Source: a virus. Taken from it: a DNA stretch of 64,000 bases. This document shows positions 43,375 to 51,047 of this stretch, in pieces. The position numbers were made by a program, and so were the translations under genes. The notes beneath the pieces were generated by a model. The model worked only from the letters and a program-made list of their open reading frames with translations. It was not told where the DNA came from and did not search any database. Position 1 is the stretch's first letter; each line of letters begins with the position of its first letter. Where the stretch lies: the IMG/VR virus record IMGVR_UViG_3300034073_003071, positions 1 through 64,000 of that record. The stretch is one strand, 5' to 3'.

Positions 43375-45235
43375 ATTTAAAAATTTTCCTACTGCATATT
43401 ACTTATCTTTAGAGGAATCAATTGAACGTCAAAAAAATATTGAGAACGAATTTCTTAAATATAATATAAAATTAAATCCTATAATTTCAAAAAGATTTTC
43501 AGAATCTAATGATAAAATTTTTGGAAAACATCTGAATCAATTAAATTCTGGAACAGCAGGATGTTGTGTTTCTCATCTCAAAGCAATTAAAGATTGGTAT
43601 GATAATTATAATGACGACTATGCCTTTTTTTGTGAGGATGATCTGTCATTAGAAACTGTAAAGTATTGGAATTTTTCTTGGGATCAATTTATTGAAAATG
43701 TTCCTAAAGATTATGATTGTATTCAGCTATTGACAATTCGTAAAAATTTTGATACATTTACAATACGTGAAAGATATTGGGATGATTGGGCTGCAACCGC
43801 ATACATCATTAGAAGAGAGTATGCAAAAAAAATTATAGATACTTACATAAAGGAAGACACTTTTAATTTAGAAATACCAAATGTAGAAGTGATGCCCTTA
43901 ATTGAAAATATTTTATTTACTATAGGTAAAACATATACTATTCCTTTATTTGTGGAAAATACAGAATTTGATTCTACATTTTCCAAAGCACAAGATGATG
44001 ATGTAAATGAAGGGCAAAAAAATAATCATAAGATAGCACATGATATTGTTTTAAATTATTGGAAATCTAAAATGAATACTAATTTATCAACATTATTAAC
44101 TGAATTTTCATTAGATACTGAAAATGCAATTAATAATTTTAATCTTGGAGTTTGGTATGAAAATAGTGGACATACTGCTCCTGCTTTATCTTATTTTTTA
44201 AGATGTGCAGAAAGATCTGATGATGATCATCTTGCATATGAAGCTTTGATTCGAGCTTCATATTGTTATGATAAACAAGGAACTAGAGATGGAAGTGCAA
44301 AGTCTTTGCTTGAACAAGCATTGTGTTTGTTACCTACTAGACCCGAAGCATACTTTCTTTTAAGTAGATTTGCAGAGAGGCGTCAATGGTGGCAAGACTG
44401 TTATATTCATGCCAATAATGGATTAATGTTTGCTGAGCATGATTCTCATCCAGATTTAATTACTGATGTTGAATATCCCGGATATTATGGATTGCTTTTT
44501 GAAAAGGCAATTTCTGGATGGTGGTGGGGTAAAAATGAAGAATGTAAAAATATTTTGTTAGATATCAAAGATAACTATACATTAAATGAAGTATATCAAA
44601 AAAGTGTTTATGATAATTTAAAAAAAATTGGAGTAGAAATTTTAGAAGAATCTTCTAATTATTTTCACAATGAGTATTTGAATGCATGTAATACACCTAG
44701 TGATATAAATGAAAATCTTCACATTCTTTTTGATCTTGCTAATGAATGTGAACATGTTACTGAATTTGGAGTAAGATCTGGTGTTAGTACTAGGGCATTT
44801 TTAAATACAAATGTATCTTTAAGATCATACGATTTGGAAAAAAATTCGGTCGTAACTGATCTGTTTGAGATGGCAAATAGTATTGGAAAAGATGCCAAGT
44901 ACTATGAAGAAGATGTATTAAATGTCGAAATTGAAGAAACTGATCTTCTGTTTTTTGATACTTGGCATCATTATGAACAGCTAAAGCAAGAGTTGAATAA
45001 ACACTCCAGCAAAGTAAGGAAATATTTGGTTTTTCATGATACACATACTTATGCGATGTCTGGTGAGAAATGTTCTAATGCAAGTAGTGGAAATATATTA
45101 ACAGATACTATTGAAAATCCTGAAGGTTTATTGCCAGCAATTATAGAATTTATGGTGTCTAATTCAAATTGGATTTTTAAAGTTTATAAAAAAAATAATA
45201 ATGGATTAATTGTTCTTGAAAAAAAAACTTTATGA
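43367..45235 (+). CDS. Trifunctional fusion: GT25, helical repeat, SAM methyltransferase
   Basis: 622 residues. Domain 1 (to about 235) is GT25-like: AYYLSLEESIERQKN, GTAGCCVSHLKAIKDW and FFCEDDLSLETVKYW. Domain 2 (about 245-430) is a TPR-like helical repeat (NFNLGVWYENSGHTAPALSY, AYFLLSRFAERRQWW). Domain 3 (about 440-622) is a methyltransferase-like fold: VTEFGVRSGVSTRAFL, LRSYDLEKN, DLLFFDTWHHYEQLKQEL, YLVFHDTHT. The ATG at 43367 overlaps the previous gene by 8 bp. It may act as a scaffold and enzyme for one decorated sugar (inference). Confidence 0.75.
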   Translation: MNKFKNFPTAYYLSLEESIERQKNIENEFLKYNIKLNPIISKRFSESNDKIFGKHLNQLNSGTAGCCVSHLKAIKDWYDNYNDDYAFFCEDDLSLETVKYWNFSWDQFIENVPKDYDCIQLLTIRKNFDTFTIRERYWDDWAATAYIIRREYAKKIIDTYIKEDTFNLEIPNVEVMPLIENILFTIGKTYTIPLFVENTEFDSTFSKAQDDDVNEGQKNNHKIAHDIVLNYWKSKMNTNLSTLLTEFSLDTENAINNFNLGVWYENSGHTAPALSYFLRCAERSDDDHLAYEALIRASYCYDKQGTRDGSAKSLLEQALCLLPTRPEAYFLLSRFAERRQWWQDCYIHANNGLMFAEHDSHPDLITDVEYPGYYGLLFEKAISGWWWGKNEECKNILLDIKDNYTLNEVYQKSVYDNLKKIGVEILEESSNYFHNEYLNACNTPSDINENLHILFDLANECEHVTEFGVRSGVSTRAFLNTNVSLRSYDLEKNSVVTDLFEMANSIGKDAKYYEEDVLNVEIEETDLLFFDTWHHYEQLKQELNKHSSKVRKYLVFHDTHTYAMSGEKCSNASSGNILTDTIENPEGLLPAIIEFMVSNSNWIFKVYKKNNNGLIVLEKKTL

Positions 45236-46005
45236 ATAAAAAATCAATTCCTGTTATTGGAGTTCCGATTGTAAATGGAGTTCATTGGTTAAAAAGATTA
45301 ATCGATAGTATTGATTATCCAACAGATAATCTTTTTATTATCAATAATAATGGGAGAGATCAAATAACCAAAGAGTTAGATGATCTAACAAAGATCGATC
45401 ACAAGTTTATAAAACAAATAAAAGTTTGTCATCTTCCATCAAATATTGGTTGTAGCGGGGCTTGGAATTTAATCATTAAGTGTTATATGATGTGCCCATA
45501 TTGGATTATTGCAAATCATGATATTTGTTTTTCTCCTGGGCTTCTTGAAAACATGGTTAATAGTTCTGAAAATGAAGATATTGGAATTGTAAAGGGTAAA
45601 AAATTTCAATGGGATTTATTCTTGATAAAGGATTTTGTAATTCAAGAGTGTGGTTTATTTGATGAAAATTTTTATCCAGCATATGTTGAAGATTGTGATT
45701 ATCATATCAGATTAATGTTAAAAAATATTGAAACTTCGGTAGTAGATATTCCTTATTTACATGGAGATGTTGATTATGAAACTACTGGATCTCAAACTTG
45801 GAGAACCGATTATTCATTAAAGGAAAAATTAGATTATTCTCACGATTGTAATATGTATTATATTGCTGAAAAATGGGGTAGTAATTGGAGAGATTCTAAT
45901 TGGGAATATCATCCATATGATTATCCATATAATAATTCAAGTATACCAATTTCATATACTACTTACGATTTAAAATTTGTTCGTAGAAAAAATATTGGTT
46001 TTTAA
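45232..46005 (+). CDS. GT2-family glycosyltransferase
   Basis: 257 residues, GT-A fold: IPVIGVPIVNGVHWLKRLIDSI, FIINNNGRD, NIGCSGAWNLIIK and WIIANHDICF at the metal-binding position, then FYPAYVEDCDYHIRL with the catalytic acidic cluster. The pattern resembles rhamnosyltransferase-type GT2 enzymes. Overlaps the previous stop (ATGA). Last gene of the second cluster. Confidence 0.75.
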   Translation: MNKKSIPVIGVPIVNGVHWLKRLIDSIDYPTDNLFIINNNGRDQITKELDDLTKIDHKFIKQIKVCHLPSNIGCSGAWNLIIKCYMMCPYWIIANHDICFSPGLLENMVNSSENEDIGIVKGKKFQWDLFLIKDFVIQECGLFDENFYPAYVEDCDYHIRLMLKNIETSVVDIPYLHGDVDYETTGSQTWRTDYSLKEKLDYSHDCNMYYIAEKWGSNWRDSNWEYHPYDYPYNNSSIPISYTTYDLKFVRRKNIGF

Positions 46006-46027
46006 ATATATAATAAAAAATACAATT

Positions 46028-46264
46028 ATGAACTTTACTGTCTATTCAAAACCAGGTTGCCCATATTGTGATAAAGTAAAAGAAGTATTAAACTTGACAA
46101 AACAAACGTATGTGGTTTATACTTTAAATGATAACTTTACCAAAGAAGAATTTTATGCAGAATTTGGTGAAGGATCAACATTCCCACAAGTTTTGTGTGA
46201 TGATAAAAAAATAGGAGGTTGCGTTGACACGATCAAATTCCTCAAAGAAAATAAAATTGTCTAG
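46028..46264 (+). CDS. nrdC: Glutaredoxin
   Basis: 78-residue thiol-disulfide oxidoreductase with the CPYC active site (residues 11-14, in SKPGCPYCDKV), the TFPQVLCDDKKIGG substrate/cis-proline block and a typical thioredoxin fold length. In T4-like phages it reduces ribonucleotide reductase or related enzymes. The ATG at 46028 is chosen because the domain starts there; the frame extends upstream only into the previous gene. Confidence 0.92.
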   Translation: MNFTVYSKPGCPYCDKVKEVLNLTKQTYVVYTLNDNFTKEEFYAEFGEGSTFPQVLCDDKKIGGCVDTIKFLKENKIV

Positions 46265-46442
46265 TAAAGATATAAATAACTCAGAGTCCCATGATATTAA
46301 TCGTGGGTTTGATATTATACTTAATGGAGGAAAGAAAAAGCAAACCAAACCGTTTCATATCATTTTCGAGAAAATGGTTTGCTTTCTCAATCGGGAGACG
46401 ACCATTCATTTCGAGTTTTTCTTTAATACTAGAAAGAAATAA
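46224..46442 (+). CDS. Small hypothetical protein overlapping glutaredoxin
   Basis: 72 residues from a TTG at 46224, overlapping the glutaredoxin 3' end by 41 bp. The C-terminal half (KPFHIIFEKMVCFLNRETTIHFEFFF) looks like a genuine beta-rich protein, and a GGAGG inside it probably has no role. A competing frame at 46291-46470 (59 codons, ATG start, hydrophobic N-terminus) covers the same DNA. Either could be real and neither is recognised. Confidence 0.4.
   Translation: MTRSNSSKKIKLSSKDINNSESHDINRGFDIILNGGKKKQTKPFHIIFEKMVCFLNRETTIHFEFFFNTRKK
46271..46278 (+). promoter_or_regulatory. T4-type late promoter
   Basis: Exact TATAAATA just after the glutaredoxin stop codon. It could drive the genes from 46464 onward. 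Confidence 0.5.
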
Positions 46443-46463
46443 AGTAGTTTTCCGGAGAAACAC

Positions 46464-46688
46464 ATGTTAGCACCCAGCTTAGTATTTGGTTCATTTTTAA
46501 CCATATTATTTTTTATAGTTGGACTATTAGCGGGATGGGTTGCCAGAGAGTATATGTTAAATTATCAGGAAGTTCCGAAAATGCATCCTGAATTTTATGA
46601 TAATCATGGGAATGTTATTCCCGACGAAGTAATTGCATTTAGATTTGATAATAACTATGACTACGATGACACAGAAGACGAAGAATAA
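46464..46688 (+). CDS. Single-pass membrane protein
   Basis: 74 residues: one N-terminal transmembrane helix (LVFGSFLTILFFIVGLLAGW) and a strongly acidic C-terminal tail (DDTEDEE). Shine-Dalgarno GGAGA lies 8 nt upstream of the ATG. The topology is conserved in many T4-like cyanophages at this position, but the role is unknown. The next gene overlaps its 3' end. Confidence 0.7.
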   Translation: MLAPSLVFGSFLTILFFIVGLLAGWVAREYMLNYQEVPKMHPEFYDNHGNVIPDEVIAFRFDNNYDYDDTEDEE

Positions 46689-47277
46689 CGTCTCAGCACA
46701 AAAAGAAAAAATTAATTCAAAAAAGGTAGTTGTTGAAAAACCAATTACCGAACTTCCTGCAAATCCATTTGCATTTGAAGTTTTAAATTTAATTTCCAAA
46801 CAAAGAAGTAATTCTAAAAAAATTGAACTTTTAACGAAGTATTCTGACGATTCTTTAAAAACTATTTTTATTTGGAATTTTGATGAGAGTATTATTTCGC
46901 TTCTTCCTCCAGGAGAAGTTCCATATTCTAGCGTAAGTGAACAAAATTCTTTCAGTGGAACAATCAGTGATAAAATTAGTGATGCTGTTGGAAAAATGAA
47001 TGAAATGGGATCTGCATCATTGGGATCTCAAGATCAAGGATACTCTTCTATTCGTAAAGAATATTCTAAATTTTACAATTTTGTAAAAGGTGGTAATGAT
47101 AGCTTGAGTTCTCTTCGTAGAGAAACAATGTTTATCAACATTTTGCAAGGATTGCATCCTCTTGAAGCTGAAATACTTTGTTTGGTTAAAGATAAGAAAT
47201 TAGAAACAAAATATAAAATTACAAAAGAAATTGTTTCACAAGCTTACCCAGATATTATTTGGGGTGGAAGATCTTGA
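46666..47277 (+). CDS. Conserved cyanophage protein (DUF6433-like)
   Basis: 203 residues from the ATG at 46666; ATGs at 46657 and 46633 are also in frame and the true start is uncertain. It has a basic N-terminus, then PANPFAFEVLNLISKQRSNSKKIELL and GLHPLEAEILCLVKDKKLE, matching a widespread T4-like phage family of unknown function. It overlaps the preceding membrane protein gene by 23 bp. Confidence 0.7.
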   Translation: MTQKTKNNVSAQKEKINSKKVVVEKPITELPANPFAFEVLNLISKQRSNSKKIELLTKYSDDSLKTIFIWNFDESIISLLPPGEVPYSSVSEQNSFSGTISDKISDAVGKMNEMGSASLGSQDQGYSSIRKEYSKFYNFVKGGNDSLSSLRRETMFINILQGLHPLEAEILCLVKDKKLETKYKITKEIVSQAYPDIIWGGRS

Positions 47278-47315
47278 GGAAAGAATTAGTAAAAACTAAG
47301 GAGGAACTTGATGTT

Positions 47316-47618
47316 GTGGAATGGACAACTGAAGAAAAAACAAATTTACCTCCTAAGTATGGATGTCAGATTTTAGTTGAAAATGCCTCATATGAAGAAC
47401 AAAGAGATACTTCTTTTCCTACTGATGCACATTTAGTATATTACATTGTAAATGAAAAATCCTATGTTGATGTGTGCAGGGGAACTAGAGTAAAAATTTT
47501 TGATTTGTATTATGATAAATTTGGTTCTGGTGCAATCAAAAAAATATATTGGGGATATGGGAGAGTTAATCCTAAAATTTGGGGATATAAAGCACCCGAA
47601 AAGAAAAAAAGAAAGTAA
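47316..47618 (+). CDS. Hypothetical protein
   Basis: About 100 residues with no recognised domain. Blocks are NLPPKYGCQILVENASY, FPTDAHLVYYIV and a C-terminal WGYGRVNPKIWGY, ending in a lysine cluster. The start is uncertain. The GTG at 47316 follows an AAGGAGG site by 11 nt, while TTG codons at 47274 and 47259 extend the same frame into the end of the previous gene. Confidence 0.55.
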   Translation: MEWTTEEKTNLPPKYGCQILVENASYEEQRDTSFPTDAHLVYYIVNEKSYVDVCRGTRVKIFDLYYDKFGSGAIKKIYWGYGRVNPKIWGYKAPEKKKRK

Positions 47619-47702
47619 TTTTCCAAAAGCTGGAAAAAAAATTCGCCAAAATTTTTTCGCACGAAGGTTTTTTAAAATTGTAACATCTTATACATAAAAA
47701 GC

Positions 47703-47731
47703 TTGCTATATAGATTGAATAGGGTTATAAT
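47703..47731 (+). promoter_or_regulatory. Sigma70-type promoter
   Basis: TTGCTA (47703-47708), 17-bp spacer, TATAAT (47726-47731). It precedes a 62-nt leader and a block of three very small genes. The 84 bp before it hold no supported gene. Confidence 0.65.
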
Positions 47732-47793
47732 AATCCTCTAACGTTCATCCCTTTGGGACGGAAGTAAGCCGACTCGGAACGGATCGTTCATCT
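47732..47793 (+). promoter_or_regulatory. GC-richer structured leader with direct repeats
   Basis: Richer in G and C than its surroundings. CGTTCATC occurs at 47742-47749 and again at 47785-47792, the second ending 1 nt before the start codon. Between them are TCCC-TTT-GGGA and CCG-ACT-CGG hairpins and repeated CGGAA. May be a cis-regulatory RNA; no known riboswitch is recognised. Confidence 0.4.
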
Positions 47794-47946
47794 ATGGAAA
47801 CACTCATTCTGACATGCTTACAAGCACACTTAATTGCTGGGAGAGTTCATCAACAGAACATTTCCAAACAGGTAAAGAATGATTTAATTTGGGAAATAAA
47901 ACAGATCTCTCCAAAGGAGTGTAAAATAGACGCAAAAGCCGACTGA
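47794..47946 (+). CDS. Small conserved-type hypothetical protein
   Basis: 50 residues: METLILTCLQAHLIAGRV then a charged helix with WEIKQI and a C-terminal KECKIDAKAD. The first part is amphipathic rather than a true membrane span. It is the first gene after a sigma70-type promoter and an unusual leader, so it is likely expressed early. Confidence 0.6.
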   Translation: METLILTCLQAHLIAGRVHQQNISKQVKNDLIWEIKQISPKECKIDAKAD

Positions 47947-47985
47947 AGGAACGCTCTTTAACCTAAACCATTAAGGAGAAACCTA

Positions 47986-48120
47986 ATGTCTAAAGTCGTA
48001 TATCGCGGTGTCGAATATGATACCGAAGTTCGTCGCCAGCAACAGCAGGCACAACAGCAACCCCAACAATACAACGAAACCTATCGTGGTGTTAAGTTTG
48101 TGAAGGAGGGGCAAAAATGA
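47986..48120 (+). CDS. DUF4278-like small protein
   Basis: 44 residues starting MSKVVYRGVEYDTE and ending ETYRGVKFVKEGQK, with a glutamine-rich middle. The YRGVxY/YRGVKF double motif matches DUF4278, a small family common in cyanobacteria and their phages. Good Shine-Dalgarno AAGGAG 8 nt upstream. Function unknown. The next gene starts in an ATGA overlap. Confidence 0.75.
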   Translation: MSKVVYRGVEYDTEVRRQQQQAQQQPQQYNETYRGVKFVKEGQK

Positions 48121-48218
48121 ATACTTACTTCGTTCGATATTTAAAAAGAAAAGCAAAGAAGGAACAACTCCTTCATAATGCACAACTGAATATGGCAAAG
48201 CAACCACAAATTGCTTGA
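48117..48218 (+). CDS. Very small basic protein
   Basis: 33 residues, MNTYFVRYLKRKAKKEQLLH and a glutamine-containing tail. Highly basic helix. Overlaps the previous stop (ATGA) and is followed 5 nt later by a strong terminator, so it is the last gene of the unit. No family known. Confidence 0.5.
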   Translation: MNTYFVRYLKRKAKKEQLLHNAQLNMAKQPQIA

Positions 48219-48223
48219 TTTGG

Positions 48224-48250
48224 GAGGGGACTTGATCCCCTCTTTTTTTT
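48224..48250 (+). terminator. Intrinsic terminator with embedded promoter -35
   Basis: GAGGGGA (48224-48230) and TCCCCTC (48236-48242) enclose CTTGA, followed by eight Ts. Same design as the element at 12805-12834. Confidence 0.88.
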
Positions 48251-48260
48251 ATGCTAAAAT
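48232..48260 (+). promoter_or_regulatory. Sigma70-type promoter overlapping terminator
   Basis: TTGATC (48232-48237), 17-bp spacer, TAAAAT (48255-48260) with a TGC extended -10. The -35 spans the terminator loop and the T-run is the spacer. It lies 21 bp before the next start codon. Confidence 0.6.
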
Positions 48261-48281
48261 GAATTGAAGTAACTATAAAGT

Positions 48282-48434
48282 ATGGACAAAGAAAAACTAA
48301 AACTTATTGTTCGTAATCTTGAATTACTGATTGATTCTTTGAAAGTAGAAATTTACTCTGATACTTCTGCATCTAAAGCACCAAAAAGAGTTATTGATGA
48401 TTATGACGAAATTTTCGAGGAATATGACAACTAG
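48282..48434 (+). CDS. Small hypothetical protein
   Basis: 50 residues. An N-terminal amphipathic helix (KEKLKLIVRNLELLIDSLK) is followed by an acidic tail (DDYDEIFEEYDN). First gene after a terminator-promoter element. The next gene overlaps its 3' end by 11 bp. No family recognised. Confidence 0.6.
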   Translation: MDKEKLKLIVRNLELLIDSLKVEIYSDTSASKAPKRVIDDYDEIFEEYDN

Positions 48435-48594
48435 TAGAGCAAAAAAACTGGTTAAACTTCTGGAAAGAATGTTGAAACAAGATCATCTATTTTCAGAAGA
48501 GCAACTGGTAGAAATCAAACAACAAATGCGAGTAGTAAAACAAGAACTTGCAGAATTTGAGACACAAACATCAAAAGGATTTGGAAAGAAATGA
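48424..48594 (+). CDS. Small helical protein
   Basis: 56 residues, almost wholly helical and charged (AKKLVKLLERMLKQD, EQLVEIKQQMRVVKQELAEFE), with a likely coiled coil. The ATG at 48424 is chosen because earlier ATGs would extend far into the previous gene. It overlaps thyX by ATGA. Role unknown. Confidence 0.6.
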   Translation: MTTSRAKKLVKLLERMLKQDHLFSEEQLVEIKQQMRVVKQELAEFETQTSKGFGKK

Positions 48595-49343
48595 AACCCA
48601 TTAAAGCAAAAGACCTTCTTGAACTGGATAAAAGACTTGAAGTTGTAAAACTTCAGGGATACCCAATCCCAGAACAAGTTATTTGGCAGGCAGGAAAGGG
48701 CGATTATTCTGAAGTTCCGATTCATAATGTTCCAGTTCCCAACCATCATGAATGTGGTCAGTGGATTGTTGAACAATTGTTAGCTAATGAGAGGGGGCAT
48801 TGGGGTCCAATTGAGCACCCTGGCATTACTTTTTCTTGTGCTGGATTTGTTCATAATGTTATCGTTCAGGCAAGAACTCATCGTATCGGAACCAGTTGGG
48901 ATGTTCAGTCTCAGCGTTACACTGGAAAACGTGTTCTTAAAGTTGCCAAGCGTGAACTCCATGTTGAGGAAGTCTTCTACGTGCGCCCTCAGGGGTACTA
49001 CACTAACCGTAAGGGTAAGAAGTATGAATGGGCCGAAGAGCACCGACAACGCAAGTTAGAGCGCATTTTGAGTGAGTGTGAGGAGTATGCTGATTACTAT
49101 GAGCAGGGTATGTGTGAAGAGCATATTCGGGATTATCTTCCTCAGGCAATTCGTCAGAACTTTGTAGTCTCATTTAATCTTCGTTCAGTTCTTCACTTTA
49201 TGGATCTTCGTTCTAAACTTGATGCTCAAATTGAAATTCAAGCACTTTGTGATGCAATTGCTCCCGAACTTCAAAAATGGTCTCCTAATGTTTGGAGGTA
49301 TTATGAAGAGAAGCGTCTTCACAAGGCACGTTTGAGTCCATAA
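48591..49343 (+). CDS. thyX: Flavin-dependent thymidylate synthase
   Basis: Makes dTMP from dUMP using methylene-tetrahydrofolate, FAD and NADPH, for phage DNA synthesis. Signature block ARTHRIGTSWDVQSQRYTG is a variant of the ThyX motif (RHR-x7/8-S), with His/Arg and Ser in place. Other family blocks: HHECGQWIVEQL, EHPGITF, LPQAIRQNF and LRSVLHFMDLR. 250 residues, full length. Typical auxiliary gene of T4-like cyanophages. Confidence 0.95.
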   Translation: MKPIKAKDLLELDKRLEVVKLQGYPIPEQVIWQAGKGDYSEVPIHNVPVPNHHECGQWIVEQLLANERGHWGPIEHPGITFSCAGFVHNVIVQARTHRIGTSWDVQSQRYTGKRVLKVAKRELHVEEVFYVRPQGYYTNRKGKKYEWAEEHRQRKLERILSECEEYADYYEQGMCEEHIRDYLPQAIRQNFVVSFNLRSVLHFMDLRSKLDAQIEIQALCDAIAPELQKWSPNVWRYYEEKRLHKARLSP

Positions 49344-49346
49344 ATA
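49339..49346 (+). promoter_or_regulatory. Late promoter-like octamer
   Basis: CATAAATA overlapping the thyX stop codon, 24 nt before the next start codon. Confidence 0.4.
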
Positions 49347-49370
49347 TTTTTGTGTTGATTTTGTAACTTT

Positions 49371-49613
49371 ATGGCAATATATCCAATTATTAACAAAGAG
49401 ACTGGTGAGAAAAAAGTCATTGAGATGAGTGTTAATGATATTATGCAGTGGTATAAAGACAATCCTGAATGGAAAAGGGATTGGTCTGAAGGATGTGCTA
49501 CTCCAGGAGAAGTTGGTGATTGGAGGAATAAACTAACCTCCAAGCATCCTTCGTGGAATACCGTCCTAGAAAAAGCATCAAAAGCACCAGGTTCAACTGT
49601 TAAGAAACTCTAA
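49371..49613 (+). CDS. Conserved hypothetical phage protein
   Basis: 80 residues. The segments YPIINKETGEKKVIEMSV, MQWYKDNPEWKRDWSEG and GEVGDWRNKLTSKHPSWNTVLEKASK are characteristic of a small family in tailed phages, with no known function. Separated from phoH by 1 bp, probably in the same transcript. Confidence 0.65.
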   Translation: MAIYPIINKETGEKKVIEMSVNDIMQWYKDNPEWKRDWSEGCATPGEVGDWRNKLTSKHPSWNTVLEKASKAPGSTVKKL

Positions 49614-49614
49614 T

Positions 49615-50367
49615 ATGGCAAGAAGAAAAAGAACAGAGCAACCAATCGGAGTTGGTCTTACTACTCGTCAAACAAAGCGTAAAAAAACATTGAGTTCTGA
49701 ATATCTAATTGATATAGAACCACTTACAGAAAATCAAAGAAAACTTTTTGAATCTTATTCGGAACAAAAGCATATAGTTGCTTATGGTTGCGCAGGAACA
49801 GGTAAAACTTTTATCACACTTTACAATGCTTTATGTGAAGTTTTGGATGAAAGATCTCCATATGAAAAAATTTATTTGGTTCGTTCATTAGTTGCTACAC
49901 GGGAAATTGGCTTTCTTCCTGGTTCATATGATGATAAGTCAGATATTTATCAAATTCCCTATAAGAATATGGTAAAATATATGTTCCAACTTTCAAGCGA
50001 TGCGGAGTTTGAGATGCTCTATGGAAATCTCAAATCGCAGGAAACGATTAAGTTCTGGTCAACTTCTTTTCTTCGTGGAACAACATTAGATAATGCAATT
50101 ATCATCGTGGATGAGTTTCAAAATTGCACAATGCATGAATTGGATTCTATTATTACTCGTGTCGGTGAAAGTTCAAAAATTATGTTTTGTGGAGATGCAA
50201 CCCAATCCGATTTGCAAAAAACAAACGAGCGAAATGGTATCATAGATTTTATGACAGTATTGCGAAAAATGCCATCTTTTGATATAATTGAGTTTGGTGT
50301 AGACGATATTGTTCGTTCTGGACTTGTTAAAGAATACATTGTTGCAAAAATGGATGCTGGTTTTTGA
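49615..50367 (+). CDS. phoH: PhoH-like P-loop ATPase
   Basis: 250-residue ATPase of the PhoH family. Walker A GCAGTGKT is at residues 58-65 and Walker B IIIVDEFQNC near 158-167. The further block RVGESSKIMFCGDATQSDL is a helicase-like sensor. The basic N-terminal tail is typical of phage copies. PhoH is very common in marine phages; its role, possibly RNA or phosphate-stress related, is unresolved. The next gene starts on its stop codon. Confidence 0.92.
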   Translation: MARRKRTEQPIGVGLTTRQTKRKKTLSSEYLIDIEPLTENQRKLFESYSEQKHIVAYGCAGTGKTFITLYNALCEVLDERSPYEKIYLVRSLVATREIGFLPGSYDDKSDIYQIPYKNMVKYMFQLSSDAEFEMLYGNLKSQETIKFWSTSFLRGTTLDNAIIIVDEFQNCTMHELDSIITRVGESSKIMFCGDATQSDLQKTNERNGIIDFMTVLRKMPSFDIIEFGVDDIVRSGLVKEYIVAKMDAGF

Positions 50368-51047
50368 TGTTTAATCATATTGATATTGAACTCCCACAGT
50401 TGGAGCGTGAAACAATCGATGGCGTAAGATATTACAAAGTCCCTGACGCAGAAGAACTTCTCCGACTGGTCTCCATCACTTCGGTGACCAGTCATTTTAA
50501 TAAAGAAATTTTTGTTAAATGGCGTAAAAAAGTCGGTGAAGAAGAAGCAGATAAGATTACTCGGCAGGCAACTAGTCGGGGAACTGATATGCATACTTTA
50601 GTTGAGCATCTTTTAAAAAACGAAGACCTTCCATCAGTTCAACCTCTTTCTGAGTTTTTATTTAAAATTGCAAAACCAGAACTCAATCGTATAAATAATA
50701 TTTACGCCCTTGAGGGGTCCCTATATAGTAAGCAACTGGGAATCGCGGGAACAGTTGATTGTATTGCCGAATATAATGGTGAGTTAGCGATAATCGACTT
50801 TAAGACTTCTAAAAAACCAAAACCACGTGAGTGGATTGAGCATTATTTTGTTCAGTGTATGGCATATGGATGTATGCTTTACGAATTGACTGGAATTTCA
50901 GTCAAAAAACTTGTAATCATTATGGCTTGCGAAAATGGAGAATGTATCGTTTATGAAGAATATGACAAATCAAAATACATCAAACTACTCACCCAATATA
51001 TTAGAAAGTTTGTTAGAGATAAATTGGAACTCTATGGAAACGAATAA
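50367..51047 (+). CDS. PD-(D/E)XK exonuclease (MGME1/RecB-like)
   Basis: 226-residue nuclease. Motifs: RGTDMH (around residues 71-76), Glu116, GIAGTVDCIAEY with Asp131, IIDFKTSKKP with Asp144 and Lys146, and a helix with Gln (YFVQCMAYG). This is the order of RecB/Cas4-like and mitochondrial MGME1 exonucleases. Cyanophages carry such an exonuclease near phoH; it may degrade host DNA or process recombination ends. The ATG at 50367 overlaps the phoH stop; a TTG one codon earlier is not preferred. Confidence 0.8.
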   Translation: MFNHIDIELPQLERETIDGVRYYKVPDAEELLRLVSITSVTSHFNKEIFVKWRKKVGEEEADKITRQATSRGTDMHTLVEHLLKNEDLPSVQPLSEFLFKIAKPELNRINNIYALEGSLYSKQLGIAGTVDCIAEYNGELAIIDFKTSKKPKPREWIEHYFVQCMAYGCMLYELTGISVKKLVIIMACENGECIVYEEYDKSKYIKLLTQYIRKFVRDKLELYGNE

